The notes under the pieces were generated by a model. That model was not told where the DNA came from. It ran no database searches and was given only the letters and a program-made list of their open reading frames with translations. A program made the translations under genes and the position numbers. Of a DNA stretch of 64,000 nt, positions 59,408-64,000 are shown piece by piece; position 1 is the stretch's first letter, and each line of letters opens with the position of its first letter. This DNA comes from Streptomyces sp. I6 (GTDB lineage Bacteria; Actinomycetota; Actinomycetes; Streptomycetales; Streptomycetaceae), in contig RHDP01000001.1 of assembly GCA_003725745.1 (NCBI GenBank), positions 5,249,501 to 5,313,500 of the forward strand. The letters are read 5' to 3'.

Positions 59408-60550
59408 ATGGCCGAACAGCACGATCCCGCCCTGCGCGACCCCGCCCCCTACGACGCCCTGCTGCTGCTCTCCTTCGGCGGCCCCGAGGGACCGGACGAC
59501 GTGGTCCCCTTCCTGGAGAACGTGACGCGTGGCCGCGGCATCCCCAGGGAACGCCTGAAGGAAGTCGGTCGGCACTACTTCCTCTTCGGCGGAGTCAGCC
59601 CGATCAACGCCCAGAACCGGGCGCTGCTGGACGCGCTGCGCGAGGACTTCGCCGGCGCCGGAATCGATCTGCCGGTCTACTGGGGCAACCGGAACTGGGC
59701 GCCGTATCTGACCGACACCCTCCGGGAGATGGTCCTGGACGGGCGCCGCCGCGTCGCGGTGCTCGCCACCAGCGCGTACGCCTCGTACTCGGGCTGCCGC
59801 CAGTACCGGGAGAACCTCGCGGACGCCCTCTCCGCACTGGAGGCCGAGGGGCTGCCGCTGCCGCGTGTCGACAAGCTGAGGCACTACTTCAACCACCCCG
59901 GTTTCATCGGCCCGATGGTGGAGGGTGTGCTCGCCTCGCTCGCCGACCTGCCCGAGGACGTGCGGGCGGACGCGCATCTGGCGTTCACCACCCACTCCAT
60001 CCCGGACGCGGCCGCGGACGGTTCGGGCCCGGTCGCCGAGCACGGCGGGGGCGGGGCGTACGTGAAGCAGCACCTCGACGTGGCGCGGGTGATCGTGGAC
60101 GCGGTCCGGGAGGAGACCGGCGTCGCCCACCCGTGGCGGCTCGTGTACCAGTCGCGCAGCGGCGCCCCGCACATCCCCTGGCTGGAGCCGGACATCTGCG
60201 ACCACCTGGAGGAACTGCACGGCGAGGGGGTGCCCGCGGCCGTGATGGTGCCGATCGGTTTCGTCTCGGACCATATGGAGGTCCTGTACGACCTGGACAC
60301 GGAGGCCACCGCCAAGGCGGCGGAGCTGGGGCTTCCGGTCCGCCGGTCGGCGACCGTGGGCGCGGACCCGCGTTTCGCCGCCGCGATCCGAGACCTGCTT
60401 CTGGAGCGTGCGGCGACCGAGCGGGGGAAGGCGGTGGCGCGGTGCGTGCTCGGGGAGCTGGGGCCGTCCCACGACCTGTGTCCGATCGGATGCTGCCCCG
60501 CCAGGTCCGAGCGCCCGGCGGCGGCCGGCGCGGACAGCCCGTTCGCCTGA
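59408..60550 (+). CDS. hemH: Ferrochelatase (coproporphyrin III ferrochelatase)
   Basis: Inserts ferrous iron into a porphyrin. In actinobacteria the substrate is coproporphyrin III (CpfC). The 380-residue protein has '[14 protein letters not shown]', '[12 protein letters not shown]', '[11 protein letters not shown]', the catalytic His in 'AFTTHSIPD', and '[17 protein letters not shown]'. The C-terminal '[11 protein letters not shown]' with an earlier 'ARCVLGE' supplies the cysteines of the [2Fe-2S] cluster found in actinobacterial enzymes. ATG 59408 has GGGAGG eight bases upstream. A possible iron box lies in the divergent promoter. Confidence 0.95.
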   Translation: MAEQHDPALRDPAPYDALLLLSFGGPEGPDDVVPFLENVTRGRGIPRERLKEVGRHYFLFGGVSPINAQNRALLDALREDFAGAGIDLPVYWGNRNWAPYLTDTLREMVLDGRRRVAVLATSAYASYSGCRQYRENLADALSALEAEGLPLPRVDKLRHYFNHPGFIGPMVEGVLASLADLPEDVRADAHLAFTTHSIPDAAADGSGPVAEHGGGGAYVKQHLDVARVIVDAVREETGVAHPWRLVYQSRSGAPHIPWLEPDICDHLEELHGEGVPAAVMVPIGFVSDHMEVLYDLDTEATAKAAELGLPVRRSATVGADPRFAAAIRDLLLERAATERGKAVARCVLGELGPSHDLCPIGCCPARSERPAAAGADSPFA

Positions 60551-60721
60551 CCGGCAGGCGGGTGCACGTCGTGGACGGCCGCCGCCATGCGCGTCCGGCC
60601 CGCGTACGGCGATCCGCGTATGACCTGAGGACGGCCCGCCTGAGGACGGAAGAGGGGTGCGTGGCGCGAGCGCGGCACACGCCCCGGTACACCACACAGC
60701 CACGCACCCGGGAGCCAATCC

Positions 60722-61534
60722 GTGACCGACCCCCTGCCCGACCCCCTGCTCGACGAGCTGTCGTCCCTGGCGCTGGAGGCCGCGCGCCGGGCGGGTGAGC
60801 TGCTGAGGGACGGCAGACCCGACGACCTCTCGGTGGCCGCGACCAAGTCCAGCCCGATCGACGTCGTGACCGAGATGGACATCGCGGCGGAGAAGCTGAT
60901 CACCGGTTTCCTCGCCGGCGCCCGGCCGGACGACGGCTTCCTCGGCGAGGAGGGGGCCTCCACGGCGGGCACGAGCGGGGTCCGGTGGATCGTGGACCCG
61001 CTCGACGGCACCGTGAACTACCTCTACGGCCTGCCGACGTGGGCCGTCTCCATCGCGGCCGAGCGGGACGGCGAGACCGTCGCCGGGGTCGTCGAGGTGC
61101 CGATGCGCGGCGAGACGTACCGGGCCGTGCTCGGCGGCGGCGCCTTCTGCGGCGACCGCCCGCTCCGCTGCCGGCCCGCCCCGCCGCTGGACCAGGCACT
61201 GGTCTCCACCGGTTTCAACTACGTCGAGTCCGTTCGCCGTCACCAGGCGGAAGTCGCCCGGCTGCTGATCCCGCGGCTCCGCGACATCCGGCGCGGCGGT
61301 TCCGCGGCGGTGGACCTCTGCGACGTCGCCGCCGGCCGTCTGGACGGCTACTACGAGCGGGGCCTCCACCCCTGGGACCTCGCCGCGGGGGATCTCATCG
61401 CCCGCGAGGCGGGCGCTCTCACCGGATCCCGCCCGGGCGAGCCGCCGTCCCGGGACCTGGCCGTGGCGGCATCGCCCGGAGTCTTCTCGCCCCTCCAGCG
61501 ACTGCTCGACGACCTGGGAGCCTGGCACGACTGA
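60722..61534 (+). CDS. Inositol monophosphatase family protein
   Basis: The 270-residue enzyme belongs to the Mg-dependent, Li-sensitive IMPase family. The metal sites are visible: Glu in 'LGEEGAS', 'WIVDPLDGTVNYLYG' (DPLDGT) and Asp in 'GLHPWDLAAGDLIAREAGA'. Substrates may be inositol-1-phosphate, histidinol phosphate or fructose bisphosphate. GTG 60722 starts directly after a stretch with 'gggagccaatcc' (GGGAG about seven bases upstream). It follows ferrochelatase by about 170 bp and may be read through from it. Confidence 0.9.
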   Translation: MTDPLPDPLLDELSSLALEAARRAGELLRDGRPDDLSVAATKSSPIDVVTEMDIAAEKLITGFLAGARPDDGFLGEEGASTAGTSGVRWIVDPLDGTVNYLYGLPTWAVSIAAERDGETVAGVVEVPMRGETYRAVLGGGAFCGDRPLRCRPAPPLDQALVSTGFNYVESVRRHQAEVARLLIPRLRDIRRGGSAAVDLCDVAAGRLDGYYERGLHPWDLAAGDLIAREAGALTGSRPGEPPSRDLAVAASPGVFSPLQRLLDDLGAWHD

Positions 61535-61566
61535 GCACGCCGGCCGGCCGCTCTCCGGCGGTCGCA

Positions 61567-61714
61567 CGCCGCCGCGCATACGCGAGGGCCCGGCGCCGCA
61601 CATGCCGGACCCGACATATGGGGCGTACGCGCCGCCGCGCATACGCGAAGCCCGGCCGGTGCCGACGTGCTCCCCGGGCCGCGCCGCCGCGCATGCGCGA
61701 GGGCCCGGCGCCGC
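61567..61714. repeat. Three spaced copies of a ~34-bp GC-rich element
   Basis: Copies near 61567-61600, 61628-61664 and 61680-61714 share CGCCGCCGCGCAT(A/G)CGCGA followed by a GCCCGG-containing block. The copies start about 61 and 52 bp apart. The last merges into the terminator stem. Confidence 0.75.
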
Positions 61715-61735
61715 AAGCAGCGGCACCGGGCCCTC
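61699..61735. terminator. Bidirectional terminator before DUF6104
   Basis: The stem GAGGGCCCGG-x-GCCGC with GCGGC-x-CCGGGCCCTC (61699-61714, 61720-61735), 16 bp including one mismatch, lies between the convergent IMPase-family and DUF6104 genes. Confidence 0.8.
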
Positions 61736-61744
61736 GCCGGCCGG

Positions 61745-61918
61745 TCAGACGCCGACGGCGCCGACCTTCACGCCGTGCTCCGCCGCGAGACGGTGCAGGT
61801 CCTCGAGCTCGGCCTGCTCGACCTCCGCCAGGAAGTCGTCGCCGTCCTCGCGGGCCCGCGTGAGGTCGGTCTCCGTGGTCTTGATGCGCTGCAGAAGACC
61901 TGCGGTGAATGCGTCCAT
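61745..61918 (-). CDS. Small DUF6104-type helical protein
   Basis: The 57-residue protein 'MDAFTAGLLQRIKTTETDLT' continues as a charged amphipathic helix pair ('RAREDGDDFLAEVEQAELED') and ends 'HGVKVGAVGV'. ATG 61918 has GAGGGGG about eight bases upstream. The frame extends further upstream but without a start signal. Small proteins of this family are common in Streptomyces; no function is known. Confidence 0.8.
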   Translation of the reverse strand: MDAFTAGLLQRIKTTETDLTRAREDGDDFLAEVEQAELEDLHRLAAEHGVKVGAVGV

Positions 61919-62267
61919 GGTTGCGCCCCCTCGTCGTGGGTCGGTGGCGGGTGGTGGATCACGCGCACCCTCTGGGGGACAGAGAGACGGGGTGTGGCAT
62001 GCCACATACACGGCGTGATCGCGGGGTGTGCACTCGTCCTCCCCAAGGCCACCCCCGGGGAAACCTCAACTCCATCGCCTATCCCGTGAATTCCCGGTGC
62101 ACTCCTGGTGCCGCCGGGGTGCGCCTTCTCCGTCTTACAGCCGGTTTACGCGCGTAAGGGGCAGGATGGAGGCAACAACGAACCGTCATTCGACCATCGA
62201 CCCGGCCAGGGTCGCCGTCGACCTGCCCTGGAATGGACAGGGCAGCCACAGAGGAAGGACCAGCCCC
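61919..62267. other. Divergent promoter region of DUF6104 and cutR
   Basis: These 349 bp contain no gene. The central part (about 61990-62100) is AT-richer. The TTAC repeats and palindrome described at 62135-62157 lie about 110 bp before cutR. Confidence 0.5.
62135..62157 (+). promoter_or_regulatory. Possible response-regulator operator upstream of cutR
   Basis: TTAC occurs at 62135 and 62146, exactly 11 bp apart, the spacing used by OmpR-family dimers. The second TTAC begins a perfect 12-bp palindrome TTACGCGCGTAA (62146-62157). CutR is an OmpR-family regulator, so autoregulation is a reasonable inference. Confidence 0.45.
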
Positions 62268-62921
62268 GTGCGCGTACTCGTCGTCGAGGACGAGCAGCTG
62301 CTCGCCGATGCGGTGGCCACCGGACTGCGCCGGGAGGCCATGGCGGTCGACGTCGTGTACGACGGCGCCGCCGCACTGGAACGCATCGGGGTCAACGACT
62401 ACGACGTGGTCGTCCTCGACCGCGATCTCCCCCTCGTTCACGGCGACGACGTCTGCCGCAAGATCGTCGAACTCGGCATGCCCACCCGCGTCCTGATGCT
62501 CACCGCGTCCGGCGACGTCAGCGACCGCGTGGAGGGCCTGGAGCTCGGCGCGGACGACTACCTGCCCAAGCCCTTCGCCTTCACCGAGCTCACCGCGCGC
62601 GTGCGCGCGCTGGGCCGGCGCACCACCGTGCCGCTGCCTCCGGTCCTGGAGCGAGCCGGGATCAAGCTCGACCCCAACCGCCGCGAGGTCTTCCGCGAGG
62701 GCCGGGAGATCCAGCTCGCCCCCAAGGAGTTCGCCGTGCTGGAGGTACTGATGCGCAGCGAGGGCGCGGTCGTCTCGGCCGAACAGCTGCTCGAGAAGGC
62801 CTGGGACGAGAACACCGACCCGTTCACGAACGTCGTCCGGGTCACCGTCATGACCCTGCGCCGCAAGCTCGGCGAGCCCCCGGTGATCGTCACCGTCCCG
62901 GGCTCCGGCTACCGGATCTGA
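62268..62921 (+). CDS. cutR: CutR, OmpR-family response regulator
   Basis: The 217-residue regulator has a receiver domain with the acidic pair Glu7/Asp8, the phospho-accepting Asp51 in 'VVVLDRDLPLVHGDD', 'MLTASG' and the Lys in 'DDYLPKPFAF'. It ends with an OmpR-type winged helix ('LAPKEFAVLEVLMRSEGAVV', 'VTVMTLRRKLGEPPVIVTVP'). GTG 62268 has GGAAGGA about eight bases upstream. The stop is two bases before the cutS start. CutRS is a conserved Streptomyces system, first linked to secretion stress and actinorhodin control in S. lividans. Confidence 0.93.
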   Translation: MRVLVVEDEQLLADAVATGLRREAMAVDVVYDGAAALERIGVNDYDVVVLDRDLPLVHGDDVCRKIVELGMPTRVLMLTASGDVSDRVEGLELGADDYLPKPFAFTELTARVRALGRRTTVPLPPVLERAGIKLDPNRREVFREGREIQLAPKEFAVLEVLMRSEGAVVSAEQLLEKAWDENTDPFTNVVRVTVMTLRRKLGEPPVIVTVPGSGYRI

Positions 62922-62923
62922 CC

Positions 62924-64000
62924 GTGGCGACGGCACCCGCGCCCCCCACCGCGCCACCCAAGCCCACCTGGGACCCGAGAGAGCCCGGCGGCCCCCTGCT
63001 GCGCCCCACCATCCGGATAAGGCTCACCCTGCTGTACGGCGGGATGTTCCTGATCGCGGGCATCCTGCTGCTGTCGATCATCTATCTGCTGGCCGCGCAG
63101 GCGCTGCACGACGGAATCCGGCAGTCCGTCGAGGTCGGCGCCGCGCCGGGCGCAAACGTCACCATCACCAGCCCCACGTGCCCCCGGATCAACGACCTGG
63201 TCGACAACTCGGAGCGCAACGCCGCCCTGAAGCTGTGCATCGCGGAGCAGCGTCAGCGCGCCCTCGACGAGCTGCTGACCCGCTCGCTCTTCGCGCTGCT
63301 CGGTCTCAGCGTGATCGCGTTCGCGTTCGGCTACGCCATGGCCGGCCGCGTGCTGTCCCCTCTCGGCAAGATCACCCGCACCGCTCGCCGGGTCGTCGGC
63401 ACCGACCTCTCACGGCGCATCGAGCTGGACGGCCCGGACGACGAGCTGAAGGAGCTGGCCGACACGTTCGACGAGATGCTGGAGCGGCTGGAGAGGGCCT
63501 TCTCCGCCCAGCAGCGGTTCGTCGCCAACGCCTCGCATGAGCTGCGCACCCCGCTAGCGATCAACCGGACCCTGCTGGAGGTGCACCTCTCGGACCCGGG
63601 TGCCCCGGCCGAGCTCCAGCAGCTGGGGAAGACCCTGCTCGCGACCAACGAGCGCAGCGAGCAGCTGGTGGAGGGACTGCTGCTGCTCGCCCGCAGCGAG
63701 AACCAGATCGTCGAGCGCAAGCCCGTCGATCTCGCCGAGGTGGCCGGCCGCGCCGTGGACCAGACGAGGGCGGAGGCGGAGGCCGGGGGCGTCGAGATCC
63801 GCGGAGCGCGCGCGCCCGCAGTCGTCCAGGGCAACGGCGTCCTGCTGGAGCGGATCGCCCTGAACCTGGTGCAGAACGCGGTGCGCTACAACATCGCGGA
63901 CGGCGGCTGGGTGGAGGTCACCACCGGGGTCGAGCACGGTCAGGCGGTGCTGGTGGTGACCAACACCGGTCCGGTGGTGCCCGGCTACGAGATCGACAAC
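62924..64000 (+). CDS. cutS: CutS, sensor histidine kinase (3' end outside window)
   Basis: This frame is open from GTG 62924 to the last base (359 codons). It encodes an N-terminal Pro-rich segment, a first helix ('MFLIAGILLLSIIYLLAAQ'), a small extracellular domain (about residues 57-115), a second helix and a HAMP domain ('GRVLSPLGKITRTARRV'). The H box has His205 in 'NASHELRTPLA' and the N box is 'NLVQNAVRYN'. The sensor domain contains exactly two cysteines, Cys86 and Cys105, placed to form a redox disulfide. The G boxes lie beyond the window. It is translationally close to cutR. Confidence 0.93.
   Translation, partial: MATAPAPPTAPPKPTWDPREPGGPLLRPTIRIRLTLLYGGMFLIAGILLLSIIYLLAAQALHDGIRQSVEVGAAPGANVTITSPTCPRINDLVDNSERNAALKLCIAEQRQRALDELLTRSLFALLGLSVIAFAFGYAMAGRVLSPLGKITRTARRVVGTDLSRRIELDGPDDELKELADTFDEMLERLERAFSAQQRFVANASHELRTPLAINRTLLEVHLSDPGAPAELQQLGKTLLATNERSEQLVEGLLLLARSENQIVERKPVDLAEVAGRAVDQTRAEAEAGGVEIRGARAPAVVQGNGVLLERIALNLVQNAVRYNIADGGWVEVTTGVEHGQAVLVVTNTGPVVPGYEIDN

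Overview
The window is chromosomal DNA of a Streptomyces species. It is very GC-rich with strong third-position G/C bias, uses GTG and TTG starts, and carries genus-specific genes: the sporulation regulator whiH, the principal sigma factor hrdB with a Lys/Ala-rich N-terminus, the division protein sepH, class II nrdRJ, and the cutRS two-component pair. The gene order matches my memory of the S. coelicolor block from about SCO5800 to SCO5863, so this is core chromosome rather than an island.

Layout. 0-2.6 kb: end of an NRPS-independent siderophore locus (acyltransferase and IucA/IucC synthetase). 2.7-9.8 kb: DNA damage and dNTP supply (dinG-type helicase, lexA with its own SOS box, nrdR-nrdJ behind two NrdR boxes). 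10-15.3 kb: a TerD-domain protein, a DUF4937 protein, a histidine phosphatase, an ADP-ribosylglycohydrolase, rnhB and a hypothetical. 15.7-20.7 kb: a hypothetical and a RecQ fused to a phosphoribosyltransferase domain, divergent from a DUF4192 gene across a 26-bp palindrome. 21.3-28.8 kb: NrtR-like Nudix regulator, odd ABC transporter, whiH, hrdB, secreted trypsin-like protease. 29-40.2 kb: topoisomerase IV (parE and parC), separated by a symporter, an orphan CitA-like sensor kinase, a citrate-synthase remnant and a CobW-type GTPase. 40.4-45.7 kb: an M16 peptidase pair, an M23 cell-wall hydrolase behind a c-di-AMP riboswitch, a GntR regulator and ptsH. 45.9-51.6 kb: a PatA-like protein acetyltransferase, DUF5998, a phosphodiesterase and thymidine kinase. 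52-64 kb: VOC protein, sulfurtransferase, sepH, membrane protein, aldonolactone-oxidase-like flavoprotein, MFS exporter, ferrochelatase, inositol-monophosphatase family enzyme, DUF6104 and cutRS (cutS runs off the end).

The most important property of this sequence is that at least eleven conserved genes carry an apparent single-base deletion, nearly always in a run of three to six G or C. They include parC, sepH, recQ, an M16 peptidase, the symporter and the sulfurtransferase. In each, conserved protein sequence resumes in the next frame, so I annotate them as single genes and regard base-calling error as the likeliest cause.

I do not see a new defence island, phage, CRISPR array or secondary-metabolite cluster. 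The signals most worth following are regulatory or structural: the recQ/DUF4192 palindrome built from DnaA-box-like arms, a 22-bp triplication across the hrdB stop codon, a diverged intergenic repeat at two distant loci, a terminal TTA codon in the siderophore synthetase, and a possible deletion scar next to the orphan citrate-type sensor kinase.
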